DNA from: Acididesulfobacillus acetoxydans | GTDB taxonomy: Bacteria > Bacillota > Desulfitobacteriia > Desulfitobacteriales > Desulfitobacteriaceae | Direction of reading: 5' to 3' | Length of the DNA: 64,000 nt | Assembly: GCF_902729405.1 (NCBI RefSeq) | Contig: NZ_LR746496.1 | Location: 1,116,001 to 1,180,000 of the forward strand | The notes under the pieces: generated by a model | What the model saw: only the letters and a program-made list of their open reading frames with translations | Told to the model about the DNA's origin: nothing | Database searches by the model: none | Translations under genes and position numbers: made by a program | In this document: positions 36,397 through 45,639 of the stretch, piece by piece | Layout: each line of letters starts with the position of its first letter | Numbering within the stretch: position 1 is the first letter of the stretch

Positions 36397-37232
36397 TGGA
36401 CGCGAGGAGAAATTTGCTGAATGCGCTGATGATGGGTATCTTTTCCCTGGCGGCCGTGATTGCGGTGGTGCCGCTCTTTGCTGTTCTCGGTTATGTTCTC
36501 AAAAACGGCCTGACCTCCCTTAATTGGGCCTTTTTTACCGAACTTCCGGGTATGATGGGTGTCGGGGGGGGAATGGCCAACGCCATTATCGGCACTTTGA
36601 TCGTCGTCCTTCTGGCCAGTCTGATCGGCATTCCCATCGGTATCCTGGCCGCGATCTATCTTAGTGAATATGACCGGAGCAGTTGGTTCAGTACGCTTGT
36701 GCGTTTCACCAGCGACGTTTTAACCGGGATTCCTTCCATAATTGTCGGCATCGTGGTCTACGCCGCCATTGTCGTCCGGACCAAGCATTTCTCGGCCTTT
36801 TCGGGGGGGGTTGCTCTGGCCATCATCATGATCCCGAGCGTCATCCGCGCGACGGAAGAAATGCTCAAACTCGTGCCCCATACCATTCGCGAGGCGGGTG
36901 ACGCCCTGGGTATTCCGAAATGGCGGATTATCCTGAACATCGTCTTACCAACGGCGGCCAAAGGAATCCTGACCGGAGCCCTGCTGGCGGTGGCCAGGAT
37001 CTCCGGGGAGACGGCCCCTCTGCTCTTTACGGCCCTGGGTAATCTTTACTATGCGCACTCGCTCAATGAGCCGATTGCCACCCTGCCGCTCAACATTTAC
37101 TTCTATGCTATATCCCCGTATGACCAGTGGCATAAGCAAGCTTGGGCGGCGGCGTTGGTCCTGGTGTTTATCGTCATCGTTTTGAATGTCGTCGCACGGC
37201 TGGCTTTTCGCTCACGCTTGCGCAAGAACTAG
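36396..37232 (+). CDS. pstA: Phosphate ABC transporter permease PstA
   Basis: The 278-residue permease has six helices. MANAIIGTLIVVLLASLIGI and TSDVLTGIPSIIVGIVVY are family segments, and the EAA loop is IREAGDALGIPKWRIILNIV near residue 170. ATG 36396 shares its A with the pstC stop codon TAA, giving translational coupling, with GGAGGG upstream. Works with PstC and PstB. Confidence 0.94.
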   Translation: MDARRNLLNALMMGIFSLAAVIAVVPLFAVLGYVLKNGLTSLNWAFFTELPGMMGVGGGMANAIIGTLIVVLLASLIGIPIGILAAIYLSEYDRSSWFSTLVRFTSDVLTGIPSIIVGIVVYAAIVVRTKHFSAFSGGVALAIIMIPSVIRATEEMLKLVPHTIREAGDALGIPKWRIILNIVLPTAAKGILTGALLAVARISGETAPLLFTALGNLYYAHSLNEPIATLPLNIYFYAISPYDQWHKQAWAAALVLVFIVIVLNVVARLAFRSRLRKN

Positions 37233-37250
37233 GAAAAGGAGAGCTTCGGC

Positions 37251-38000
37251 ATGGGAAATTTAAGTGTACGCAACCTTGAGGCCTGGTATGGGGCGCAGAA
37301 GGCGCTTTTCGGCATCACGGCGGAAATTCCCGAGAAGCAGATTACGGCTATTATCGGACCTTCCGGTTGCGGCAAATCCACGTTTATTCGCTGCCTGAAC
37401 CGTATGCACGATACTCTGCCCGGTGCGAAAGTCAGCGGGGATATCCTGCTGGACGGCAAGAGTATTTATGACCAGCACCCGGTCTATTTGCGGAAAACGG
37501 TAGGCATGGTCTTCCAGAAACCGAACCCCTTTCCCTCGATGAGCATTTATGAGAATGTCGTTGCCGGCTTAAGGCTGAACGGAGAGCGTCATAAAGAAAA
37601 ACTACGGGCGGCGGCGGAAAAAAGCCTGCGCATGGCGGCTCTTTGGGATGAGGTGCATGACCGGTTAAACTATTCCGGGGTCAGTTTATCGGGCGGGCAG
37701 CAGCAGCGCTTGTGTATTGCCAGGGCTTTGGCCGTGGAGCCGTCCGTGCTCCTCATGGATGAACCGGCTTCGGCTCTGGACCCTATTGCGACCCAAAGAA
37801 TCGAAGAACTGGTGAGTGCCCTGAAGAAAGATTACACCATTGTCATCGTGACGCATAACATGCAGCAGGCGGCCCGCATTGCCGATTTGACCGCCTTTTT
37901 CCTCAATGGGGAGTTAGTGGAGTTGGGGCCGACCTCTGAGATCTTTACGAAACCGAAAGACAAGCGCACAGAGGACTACATTACCGGGCGATTTGGTTGA
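37251..38000 (+). CDS. pstB: Phosphate ABC transporter ATPase PstB
   Basis: The 249-residue ATPase has Walker [30 protein letters not shown] (PstB hallmark Q-loop), signature [16 protein letters not shown] and Walker [14 protein letters not shown], with switch [10 protein letters not shown]. The standard length is complete. It powers the PstCA channel. Its stop overlaps the region leading into phoU. Confidence 0.95.
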   Translation: MGNLSVRNLEAWYGAQKALFGITAEIPEKQITAIIGPSGCGKSTFIRCLNRMHDTLPGAKVSGDILLDGKSIYDQHPVYLRKTVGMVFQKPNPFPSMSIYENVVAGLRLNGERHKEKLRAAAEKSLRMAALWDEVHDRLNYSGVSLSGGQQQRLCIARALAVEPSVLLMDEPASALDPIATQRIEELVSALKKDYTIVIVTHNMQQAARIADLTAFFLNGELVELGPTSEIFTKPKDKRTEDYITGRFG

Positions 38001-38017
38001 ATGAGGGAGGAATGGTT

Positions 38018-38665
38018 ATGCGTCAGCCTTTAACGGAGGGTTTGGTTAGTTTGATTTCCCTGCTTAGGCAGATGGAGCAGGAAGTGGACCGGATGTTGCA
38101 AGACGCCATCCGCAGCCTGAAGGATCTGGATCGGGAAGGCGCGGAGCAATGTATCCTGGCCGATCCGAAGGTGAACGGCTTGGAGACTCAGGTGAATGAA
38201 GCTTGTGTCCGCCTGATCGTGACCCAGCAGCCCGTTGCCAGTGATATCCGCAAAATCGTCTCCGCCATGAAAATTTCCACCGATCTCGAGAGAATGGCAG
38301 ACCTGGCAGTCGACGTGGCCAAAGTGGTCAAGCGCATCGAGGGTCCCCTGATGAAGCCGCTGATTGACATCCCGCGCATGGCGGATTTGACGGTGCGCAT
38401 GATCCATCGGGGACTTGAGGCTTATGAAAAAGAAGATGCCGCGCTGGCAGCCGAACTTGCTGTCATGGATGATGAGGTCGACCATTTGTACAATGCCGTC
38501 ATCAAAGACCTTATCACCCTGATGGCTGCCGATCTGAGCATGACGACCCAAGGTATGTATCTTTCCTTCGTGGCCCGCTACATCGAGCGGATTGCCGACC
38601 ATGCGACAAATATTGGTGAGCATGTCATTTATATTGTGAGCGGGGAGCGCAAAGACTTGAATTGA
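38018..38665 (+). CDS. phoU: Phosphate signalling regulator PhoU
   Basis: The 215-residue all-helical protein has two three-helix-bundle repeats. The metal-binding E/D motifs EQCILADPKVNGLETQVNEA and ELAVMDDEVDHLYNAVIKDL sit at equivalent positions, and FVARYIERIADHATNIGEHV is the conserved C-terminal motif. It links Pst transport activity to the PhoR kinase. ATG 38018 has GAGGGAGG at proper spacing. Confidence 0.93.
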   Translation: MRQPLTEGLVSLISLLRQMEQEVDRMLQDAIRSLKDLDREGAEQCILADPKVNGLETQVNEACVRLIVTQQPVASDIRKIVSAMKISTDLERMADLAVDVAKVVKRIEGPLMKPLIDIPRMADLTVRMIHRGLEAYEKEDAALAAELAVMDDEVDHLYNAVIKDLITLMAADLSMTTQGMYLSFVARYIERIADHATNIGEHVIYIVSGERKDLN

Positions 38666-38782
38666 GACCCGAATTTGCATCTGCGGTACGCCCGCGGGTA
38701 ACGGTGGAATCCAAGTTAACCAGGTTCCCGGAATCGTAATGGGGAGGGAGAAATACAACTGCTAAGCCGGCGGGGAAAGTAA

Positions 38783-40603
38783 TCATGAACATGGCAGGCT
38801 TATTTTAACTACAGTGCCTTTGCCAAGTTCACTCTGCAGAGAAACCCGCCCTTTGTGCAATTCAACCAAGTGTTTGGCAATGGCCAGCCCCAGGCCGGTG
38901 CCGCTGCTGCGGCGCGACTTATCCGCTTTGTAAAACCGGTCCCAAATGTAGGGTAAGGTCTCCGGGGCTATCCCGCAGCCCTGATCGCGAATGAAGACAT
39001 CCAAGGTTTTCCCCTGCGTGACTTCGACGCTTACCACCGTTTGCGCCGGTGAGTACTTTATCGCATTGTCCAGGAAGATGACGAAAAGCTGCCTGAGACG
39101 ATCGTAATCCCCCGCCAGCGGGGGAACACTCGGAGGCGGGTCATAGTTGATATGGACTCCCTTCTTATCCGCGATGGTTTGCAGGCTTTTCACGGTATCG
39201 GCCAGCAGAGTGGGGAGGTGAACAGGTTCTTTGCTGAGTGAGAGCTTGCCGGATTGGAGCCTCGACAGGTCCAGCAAGTCGGTGACGAGTCTTTCCAGGC
39301 CGCGGGTTTCTCCAACCATTCGTTCGTAACACCGTTCAATAGCGTCGGGCCGGTTAATTGTGCCGTCCACAATAGCTTCCAGGGAGGCTTTGATGACCGT
39401 AAGCGGCGTGCGGAATTCATGGGAGACATTGGCGATGAAATCTTTGCGTAGTTCCTCCAGCCGTTCACTTTCACTGATGTCCTGCACAAGGGCAACACCT
39501 CCGCTGACATTCCCGTTCTTATCAATAATGGGCGAGAGTACGAACTTGAGTTTTCTGTCCAGCCAGTCTTTAGTTATTTGAACTACTTTTTTGTCCCGCA
39601 TAGCCATTTGCAGTTCGGCCATTATACCTAATCCGGCCAGGTCATGTTCTATTTCGCGTAACGGGTAGGGGTGAGGCCGGTGCATGATATCCGGCAAAGC
39701 GGAGTTGACATTTAAGGGCTTCAAGTCTAAATCAAACGCCACTATTCCTTCCGAAATGCTGGCTATGATATCGGCTATTTTGCCCTTCTCAAGAAAGAGT
39801 TCATCGATCGTGCAGCTAAGTTTTTCTGCCAATAAGTCCAGGGAGTTCCCGAGCTGACCTATTTCGTCCTGCCGGTTAATTCCCGTCCGGGCAGCATAGT
39901 TGCCGCGAGCCATTTCCAAAGCGGTGCGATTCATGGCCCGTAAAGGGCGGGCGAACTGCACGGCATAATAAATGCCCAGTCCGAAGGCAGGTATGAGCGC
40001 GACCAACAGGCTAACGGCCAAGATACCGATAGCCTTATTGACAGTGGCTGTAATGCCAGTGACCGGAGCGAGCAAGAGCACCGTACCGATGACTTGATTA
40101 TTGGGGCCAAGAATGGGAACACCTGCGGTAAGGGTTGATTCATGATAGAGTGGGTTGAAACCTTCACTGACCGAATCCTTACCCGTCAGAACCAGTGGAA
40201 TAACTTGCTGGGCGGAATCAGGCAGGGGTCCGCTGTTAACCGGATTTCCCGGGCTTATACCCTTCCCCCATCCTCCGCCCATACCGAGGCCCACGCCCGT
40301 ACCCCAACCCGGGCCGGACAACGAGGCGGGATGGCCATGGCCGTCCGTGATCCACACTTTGGCTTCCGTCATCGCATCAAGAAAGCGGATAAAGCCGTAC
40401 CCGCGTAAGGGGCCGACGTTGTTCTGATTTTCAGATAACAGGTTCGCGATGATGTGCGCTCTGTTCAGCAAGGTGGTTTGACCGGTGTGAAAAGTATAGC
40501 CGCGGAACATGAAGATGAAGAAAGTCCCGATAGAAAGCATGGATACTAACACGATCAACGCAAAACCCGCAATCAATTTGAACACAATCCGCTTTTTAAG
40601 CAT
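38783..40603 (-). CDS. PhoR-type sensor histidine kinase
   Basis: The 606-residue kinase has TM1 (residues 10-32), an extracytoplasmic domain with an unusual glycine-rich GTGVGLGMGGGWGKGISPGN loop near 100-120, TM2 near 190-210, HAMP, and a PAS domain (GIVAFDLDLKPLNVNSAL). The HisKA motif is VSHEFRTPLTVIKASLEAIV, and the HATPase_c N, G1 and G2 boxes are IFLDNAIKYSP, VFIRDQGCGIAPE and SSGTGLGLAIAKHL. It overlaps the response regulator gene by 8 bp. Its convergence on pstSCAB-phoU suggests PhoR, though ResE/WalK relatives look alike. Confidence 0.85.
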   Translation of the reverse strand: MLKKRIVFKLIAGFALIVLVSMLSIGTFFIFMFRGYTFHTGQTTLLNRAHIIANLLSENQNNVGPLRGYGFIRFLDAMTEAKVWITDGHGHPASLSGPGWGTGVGLGMGGGWGKGISPGNPVNSGPLPDSAQQVIPLVLTGKDSVSEGFNPLYHESTLTAGVPILGPNNQVIGTVLLLAPVTGITATVNKAIGILAVSLLVALIPAFGLGIYYAVQFARPLRAMNRTALEMARGNYAARTGINRQDEIGQLGNSLDLLAEKLSCTIDELFLEKGKIADIIASISEGIVAFDLDLKPLNVNSALPDIMHRPHPYPLREIEHDLAGLGIMAELQMAMRDKKVVQITKDWLDRKLKFVLSPIIDKNGNVSGGVALVQDISESERLEELRKDFIANVSHEFRTPLTVIKASLEAIVDGTINRPDAIERCYERMVGETRGLERLVTDLLDLSRLQSGKLSLSKEPVHLPTLLADTVKSLQTIADKKGVHINYDPPPSVPPLAGDYDRLRQLFVIFLDNAIKYSPAQTVVSVEVTQGKTLDVFIRDQGCGIAPETLPYIWDRFYKADKSRRSSGTGLGLAIAKHLVELHKGRVSLQSELGKGTVVKISLPCS

Positions 40604-41285
40604 TGCTCACCTCAAACTTGTAGCCCACACCCCAAATTGTTTTAATCCTCCAGGCTGAACTTTCCGAGAGCTCAATTTTGGCTCTCAGCCGTTTGATGTG
40701 GGTATCTACGGTGCGGGCATCCCCAAAATATTCGTGGCCCCAAACACTGGTTAAAAGATTTTCCCGGGAAAATACCCTGCCGGGATTACGGGCCAAAAGC
40801 CAGAGGATTTCAATCTCTTTTTTGGTCAGGGCAACCGGACGCTCCCCGACTTTTACTTCATAATCGTCAATATTGATCTCCAGTCCGGGGTGGCGGACCG
40901 TTTTTTGCTCCTCTTCGGCGACAACCATGCGTCTTAAAACCGCGCGGATCCTGGCCATGACTTCACCCGGGCTGAAAGGTTTAACGACGTAATCATCCGC
41001 CCCGATGTCCAGCCCTATGATCCGGTCGGCATCTTCCCCTTTGGCCGTGATCATGATCACCGGCACATTGGAGGCGCGGCGGATCTCCCGGCAGACCTGC
41101 AAACCGTTTTTGCCCGGCATCATAATGTCCAGCAGGAGAAGAAGAGGGGAGTATGTCCAAAACATTTTCAGGGCTTCCTCTCCATTATGGGCGATGAGCG
41201 GAGCGTATCCTTCTTTGACGACGTAAGATTTCAGTATTTCCAGGATGCCGTCGTTATCGTCGGCAATCAGTATGTACTTGTTCAA
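40596..41285 (-). CDS. PhoP/PhoB-type response regulator
   Basis: The 229-residue protein has a receiver domain with acidic ILIADDNDGI, phosphoacceptor in LLLLDIMMPGKNGLQ near 54 and Lys in YVVKPFSPGEV, then an OmpR-type winged helix ending DARTVDTHIKRLRAKIE and WGVGYKFE. TTG 41285 follows GGAGGTTG. It is the partner of the kinase just downstream and the probable activator at the Pho boxes of this window. Confidence 0.88.
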   Translation of the reverse strand: MNKYILIADDNDGILEILKSYVVKEGYAPLIAHNGEEALKMFWTYSPLLLLLDIMMPGKNGLQVCREIRRASNVPVIMITAKGEDADRIIGLDIGADDYVVKPFSPGEVMARIRAVLRRMVVAEEEQKTVRHPGLEINIDDYEVKVGERPVALTKKEIEILWLLARNPGRVFSRENLLTSVWGHEYFGDARTVDTHIKRLRAKIELSESSAWRIKTIWGVGYKFEVSNA

Positions 41286-41859
41286 CTCTCACAACCTCCA
41301 TACATATGGGGTACCTTCTCGGATCGAGTCACTCAGGCAGCCGTAATTCAGGAGACAGACTTGCGTGGCGTCTTTCTCCACGACTGAAATCGCGGAATTC
41401 AGTAAACCCAGGAACTCCATCCGCTTCATATTCCTGTTTCATCGTCCTCTGCTCCCCTGGCTCACTGGGTATTGCAGGAACTTTATCAAGAAATGGATTG
41501 CCTGAGTGGAATTTTAAGCCCTGGCAACCGGGAATCCTCTGACTTCACTCGACTTCAGTCAGGGGAGGGTCAGCAAGTCCGAATCCGCAGCGAGCGTGCC
41601 GGCGCCTTCGGTGAATTTGTTGTACCGGGGATGGGGAATATTGGTATTATCCCCCTTGATCATAGTATAGCGCATAGTAAGGGCGGTACGCCAGGAGACA
41701 TAGAAGTGGCGATAAATACAAGAGGCGATAGGCAAGGCGATAGGCACAAGAAGGATTTAAGAAAAGAGGGAATCCACTCTCTGTTGCGATCTTCCCCGGC
41801 CTTGGATATAATTTGGTCATGATTCGGCCGGGAACTGGGGAGGGGAGGGAAAGCGCCCG
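41286..41859. other. 570-bp intergenic region between phoPR-like and yqeC
   Basis: No gene is convincing on either strand. Visible are a CCTCTGACT / AGTCAGGGG hairpin at 41539-41568, a short repeat AGGCGATAGGCAAGGCGATA near 41725, and a TATAAT at 41807-41812 that likely drives yqeC. Confidence 0.6.
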
Positions 41860-42651
41860 ATGACGACAGCTGCCGGAGGGTTGTGGGATATGTGCCACAG
41901 GGCCGGAGTGATAACTTTCGTGGGGGCGGGAGGGAAAACGACCGCTGTGCGCCAAGTCACAGAAGAAATTGATCGTTCTGGTTTTTCGGTCATCGCCTCC
42001 ACCACGACCAAGGTGTTCCCTGATTGTCGTTTTGGCCTGTGGCGGAGTGGGGACGTGCCGCCGGGAAGCGAAGCGGCATCTCCCTGTTTCTGGTATGCCG
42101 AGTACATCGAGGATGAAGGCAAGTGGCGCGGGCCATCCGTGCAGACGCTTGACCGGGCGGTCGCCGCTCAGCGTCAGGCGGGAGTGGGCAAATCCTGTTG
42201 GGTTATCGAAGGTGACGGGGCCAGAGGGAAAAAGTTAAAGCTGTGGCGGACCGATGAACCGCAGATTCCCCGGCTCACGGAATGTGCCGTTCTTGTTTTT
42301 AGTTCGGGGCTTTGGGGAAATCTTATCCGAGAGAGGGACGTCCACCGGGCGGAGATTTTCCCCGCCTTGACCGGAAGCATTTGGAATGCCGGGGTAACCT
42401 GGAGGTATCTCAGGATTTCTCCGGTTTTTAACTCTTTGTATAGGGATATGGCATGGGTGGTTTTTGCAAATGGTCCCGTTTTTCCCAAGGCACCCGGGAA
42501 CGGGATGAGCGAAGGGGCAGTTCTCAGCCGCTTAGGGGACCTCAGCAGAACTGAGCCTGACTGGCTGCGGCGGGTTGAGGGCCCACGTCACTTAAGGCTG
42601 GCTATGGGGGATGCGAAGGAAGGGAGAGCCTTGTGGTACGACTTGTGGTGA
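41860..42651 (+). CDS. yqeC: Selenium-dependent molybdenum hydroxylase accessory protein YqeC
   Basis: The 263-residue protein opens with a P-loop-like ITFVGAGGKTTAVRQVTEEI and continues VIASTTTKVFP, the hallmark of YqeC. WVIEGDGARGKKLK is the second family motif. YqeC is known from genomes that mature selenium-dependent molybdenum hydroxylases (purine or nicotinate dehydrogenase types), together with YqeB and YgfJ. The next gene overlaps by 19 bp and encodes exactly those two partners. ATG 41860 follows GGGAGGGAAAG. No hydroxylase gene is present in this window. Confidence 0.88.
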   Translation: MTTAAGGLWDMCHRAGVITFVGAGGKTTAVRQVTEEIDRSGFSVIASTTTKVFPDCRFGLWRSGDVPPGSEAASPCFWYAEYIEDEGKWRGPSVQTLDRAVAAQRQAGVGKSCWVIEGDGARGKKLKLWRTDEPQIPRLTECAVLVFSSGLWGNLIRERDVHRAEIFPALTGSIWNAGVTWRYLRISPVFNSLYRDMAWVVFANGPVFPKAPGNGMSEGAVLSRLGDLSRTEPDWLRRVEGPRHLRLAMGDAKEGRALWYDLW

Positions 42652-44225
42652 TGGCATCCGGTCAGGCGAGACGCATGGGCAAGGACAAACTGGCGCTGCC
42701 TTGGGGAGACTCGACGGTTCTGCAACATACTTTAAGTTCCGTTCTGCTGGCGGGTGCGCGTTTACGGGAAGAAAGGCCGGGCGGGACAGCAAGGCCGGTC
42801 GAGATTCTGGTGATAGCCCGGGAGCCGATGGAACGTTACCTCTCGGACTGTCTCTTGAGGAAGTTTCTGGGCGAGGGAGGAGTCTGGTGCCTGGATCCCG
42901 CAGCCCGGCCTTTGTCCGTGACCATTAAGCAGGGGTTGCGGGGGTTGACGGAAGCGGTGAGCGGAATTTCCTTTCTGCCGGCGGATCAGGTGGGGCTGGA
43001 GAGCGCAACGCTGACGCGGCTCCTGGCCTGTTTTTTGGCAACAGAACCGGATTTCGTGGTTCCTCTGGCGGGAGGCCCCGGTTCACCCGTCGTCTTTCAC
43101 CGCCGCTATCTGCCCGAACTGGCGGCTCTGGAAGGGGAAGAGGGAGGAAAGAAAGTCCTGAACCGGCACAGGGATAAATGGAGCGTATTTCCGGTAGCAG
43201 AAGAGTTTTTCACGGATATCGATACACCGGAACAATATGAACGTCTGCGCCGCTTGGCGACCCGAAAAATGCACCCGGAGAATGCCCGTACTGCGGAGGG
43301 AGGTCGGTGCGCTGCCAAGGTGTTTCCTTGGCCGAGTGTTCCGCCTTGCGGGATTAAGAATGTCAATCAGGAAAGAGCGGGGGAGAAAATAATGATAGGA
43401 AGCCGTGTGGCCGAAAGTCGGATCGTTCTCATCCGGGGAGCGGGGGAACTGGGGTCTGGAGTTGGCTGGGTTCTTACCCGGGCGGGATACCGGGTTGTCA
43501 TGACAGAAGTGGAAAAGCCGTTGATGGTGCGCTGGCCGGTCAGCTTCGGAACCGTAATGGCTGAAGGATACTGGCAGGTCGAAGGGGTGGCGGGCCGGAG
43601 GATTGAACAGGCGGCGCAGTGCGAAGAAGCCTGGAAACGGGGCGAGATTCCCGTCCTTGCCGATCCGGAGTTGCGGCAGTTGTCTCAACTCAGACCCGAC
43701 GTACTGGTCGATGCGATTTTGGCCAAACGCAATACGGGAACCAAGCGGAATATGGCGTCCCTGACGATCGGATTGGGGCCGGGTTTCACTGCCGGTGAGG
43801 ATGTCGATCAGGTGGTGGAAACCAATCGGGGGCACAATCTCGGGCGCGTGATTCATCAGGGGCCAGCCGAAGCCAACACAGGCATACCCGGAAATACCGC
43901 GGGCTATACTTGGGAGCGTGTGCTCTATTCGGGGACGGCGGGAGTCTTTAAAGCTCTGCGCTCCATCGGAGACGCGGTAAATGAAGGAGATGTTTTGGCA
44001 GAAATCCGGGGTATCTCCGGAGCGGAGAGCATCCTCTCCCCGCTGAGCGGCACACTCAGGGGTTTGCTCAGGACGGGGACGCCGGTAGGGGCTCACGTGA
44101 AAGTTGGCGATGTCGATCCGCGCGGGCGGAAAGAGTACTGTACGACTATTTCGGATAAAGCGCGCTCAGTCGGCGGCGGGGTGTTGCTCGCTATCTTGGA
44201 GTGGGAGCGCCTGTACTTGGGGTAG
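42633..44225 (+). CDS. YgfJ-YqeB fusion: molybdenum cofactor nucleotidyltransferase plus selenium-hydroxylase factor
   Basis: The single 530-residue frame has an N-terminal MobA/MocA-like nucleotidyltransferase (residues 1-205: VMASGQARRMGKDKLALPWG, FLPADQVGLESATL, GGPGSPVVFHRRYL). It also has a C-terminal YqeB domain (residues 254-530: IVLIRGAGELGSGVGWVLTR, a Rossmann loop, then VDAILAKRNTGT, GPGFTAGEDVDQVVETNRGH). The two are normally separate genes. ATG 43392 at the domain border is preceded by GGGGGAG, so YqeB could also be made separately by internal initiation. The linker (205-254) is low in conservation. The gene overlaps yqeC by 19 bp. Confidence 0.88.
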   Translation: MVRLVVMASGQARRMGKDKLALPWGDSTVLQHTLSSVLLAGARLREERPGGTARPVEILVIAREPMERYLSDCLLRKFLGEGGVWCLDPAARPLSVTIKQGLRGLTEAVSGISFLPADQVGLESATLTRLLACFLATEPDFVVPLAGGPGSPVVFHRRYLPELAALEGEEGGKKVLNRHRDKWSVFPVAEEFFTDIDTPEQYERLRRLATRKMHPENARTAEGGRCAAKVFPWPSVPPCGIKNVNQERAGEKIMIGSRVAESRIVLIRGAGELGSGVGWVLTRAGYRVVMTEVEKPLMVRWPVSFGTVMAEGYWQVEGVAGRRIEQAAQCEEAWKRGEIPVLADPELRQLSQLRPDVLVDAILAKRNTGTKRNMASLTIGLGPGFTAGEDVDQVVETNRGHNLGRVIHQGPAEANTGIPGNTAGYTWERVLYSGTAGVFKALRSIGDAVNEGDVLAEIRGISGAESILSPLSGTLRGLLRTGTPVGAHVKVGDVDPRGRKEYCTTISDKARSVGGGVLLAILEWERLYLG

Positions 44226-44400
44226 CCGAATCTTTATGCAATACAAGATTCCGAGTCGAGAGGATATAGGCCGGGTCCGGGTCGCTTTTGAAGAAAGCTG
44301 TGAGCCTACGGGTCCCTTTAGAGCCAAGTCGACCGGCGAGGTGGTTATCAACTCCAGCCGGCGAAGCGCTCACGCGGTGTATAATGCGGTCGGGGTGCGT

Positions 44401-44462
44401 GTGACCAAGAGGTTTAGCCGCATGCCCCTGGCTTTAGCCAGGCTTTAGCCATGGGGAGATTC
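44401..44462 (+). repeat. Dispersed repeat copy 2, IS200/IS605-end-like hairpin
   Basis: GTGACCAAGAGGTTTAGCCG, then the hairpin CCCCTGGCT...AGCCATGGGG and GAGATTCAG match the copy at 3571-3630. It lies 1.2 kb from a decayed tnpB fragment. The surrounding 44226-44691 gap has no other feature I can support. Confidence 0.5.
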
Positions 44463-44691
44463 AGTGAACTGCCCATCACGGCAAAGAAGGTGTTTATGGG
44501 CGTGCGGGAGATCAAAAGCGCGGAATCAGGCGGGGTCTGAGAAAAACCGCGTAGCCTGAGGAAAATCCGTGGGGTGGTGCGAGACTACGAAGGGCTTGAG
44601 AAAAGTTAGGAGGGGTCTGAGCCTGGCTCGCATAAATAACGGGTATCCCGGAAACAATTTCTCCAAATGAGAATGCGAGGAGAGATTGGTT

Positions 44692-45045
44692 ATGGATGAC
44701 TATTTTGACAATGCCGACGCAATCGAAAAAAATCTGAGATATTTCACGGAACGGCACGGAGAGATATACCGGGCTTACGAAGAATACGGTCGTTTGGTGC
44801 ACGAACAGGGAGGGCCCCTCTCTCCCAAGACATGCTGGCTCATCAAAGTAGCCTTGTCGACTGCCTCTCTGCATGTCTACGCTTTAAAGACTCATATTCT
44901 TAAGGCCTTGAAGAGCGGCTGCAGCCGAGAGGAAATCGAGCACTCGATCCTTCTCGTAGCCCCCAGCGCAGGCTTTCCTAAAACGATGACGGGTCTTTTG
45001 GTGTTCAGGGAGACGATGGAGGAATTCGGCCAGGCGGAGGAGTGA
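44692..45045 (+). CDS. Carboxymuconolactone decarboxylase / AhpD-like protein, Cys-less
   Basis: The 117-residue all-helical protein has the CMD fold: PKTCWLIKVALSTASLHVYALKTHILKALKSGCSREEIEH. Redox-active AhpD members have CxxC three residues before the histidine. Here that position reads ASLHVYALKTH with no cysteine pair, so it is more like the non-redox CMD branch. ATG 44692 follows GAGGAG. It stands alone; its function is unknown. Confidence 0.8.
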   Translation: MDDYFDNADAIEKNLRYFTERHGEIYRAYEEYGRLVHEQGGPLSPKTCWLIKVALSTASLHVYALKTHILKALKSGCSREEIEHSILLVAPSAGFPKTMTGLLVFRETMEEFGQAEE

Positions 45046-45091
45046 ATACCGGGATATGAACCAAAATATGCTTTGACGCCCGCAGTCAACC

Positions 45092-45166
45092 GGAGGCGCG
45101 GCTTAACGCCGCACCGCCTGCGTGCGCGGAGGCTCCTTAATTCGGACGGTCCCCTCAGCCCGTGCA
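45092..45166. repeat. 75-bp dispersed repeat copy 1
   Basis: The core GCACCGCCTGCGTGCGCGGA (45111-45130) is identical to 48294-48313, with similarity extending from GAGGCGCGGCT to AGCCCGTGCA on both sides. It is noncoding, GC-rich and partly palindromic. A TATAAT at about 45239 before the next gene is the only other feature of this gap. Confidence 0.7.
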
Positions 45167-45325
45167 AAATAGTTGCAATATACGCAAAATAGGAAAGAGA
45201 TGGGGTCTTGGAGCTCTTGACGGAACTAATGTTCCCGGATATAATTGGTTAAAGGAAAGTCTTTGTATTTCTAAGGACGTCTAAGGAGTACGGGAATGCA
45301 AGCACGGAAGTGAGGTGAGCGGGGG

Positions 45326-45637
45326 ATGACCGATCTGCAGGTAATTCTGGACAAGCTTCAAGAAATGACTTCCGACATGAAAGACATTAAGGCAGACGTA
45401 GCAGAACTCAAAACGGACGTAGCAGAACTCAAAACGGACGTAGCGGAACTTAAAACCCGGCAGGACAAAGCGGAGAAAAGACTGGAAGCTATTTTTGAAC
45501 AGACGGCAGGACTTATGGAGTTTAGGCAGACGACTGAGAAGATCCTAGGACAGATTCTCGAACAGCAGGTCTCTTTGGTGCACATTGTCGGTGAACATGA
45601 AGTTTATATTCGGACGTTGCAGCGGCGAATCGTTTAA
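45326..45637 (+). CDS. Short coiled-coil protein
   Basis: The 103-residue protein is almost entirely a predicted coiled coil. Three perfect DVAELKT heptads (encoded by a 21-bp direct repeat at about 45396-45455) are followed by RQDKAEKRLEAIFEQTAGLM. There is no membrane segment. A GAGGTGAG precedes ATG 45326. Similar short heptad-repeat proteins are common and of unknown role in clostridia; I cannot name a function. Confidence 0.6.
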   Translation: MTDLQVILDKLQEMTSDMKDIKADVAELKTDVAELKTDVAELKTRQDKAEKRLEAIFEQTAGLMEFRQTTEKILGQILEQQVSLVHIVGEHEVYIRTLQRRIV

Positions 45638-45639
45638 AT

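Noticed and set aside
41472-41822. 116-codon frame between the phoPR-like genes and yqeC
   Set aside because: Composition looks random, it has no Shine-Dalgarno, and it contains the yqeC promoter.
44236-44448. Open frame starting QYKIPSREDIGRVRV that reads into the IS605-like repeat
   Set aside because: No ribosome binding site or recognisable family, and the C-terminus is encoded by the dispersed repeat; treated as noncoding.
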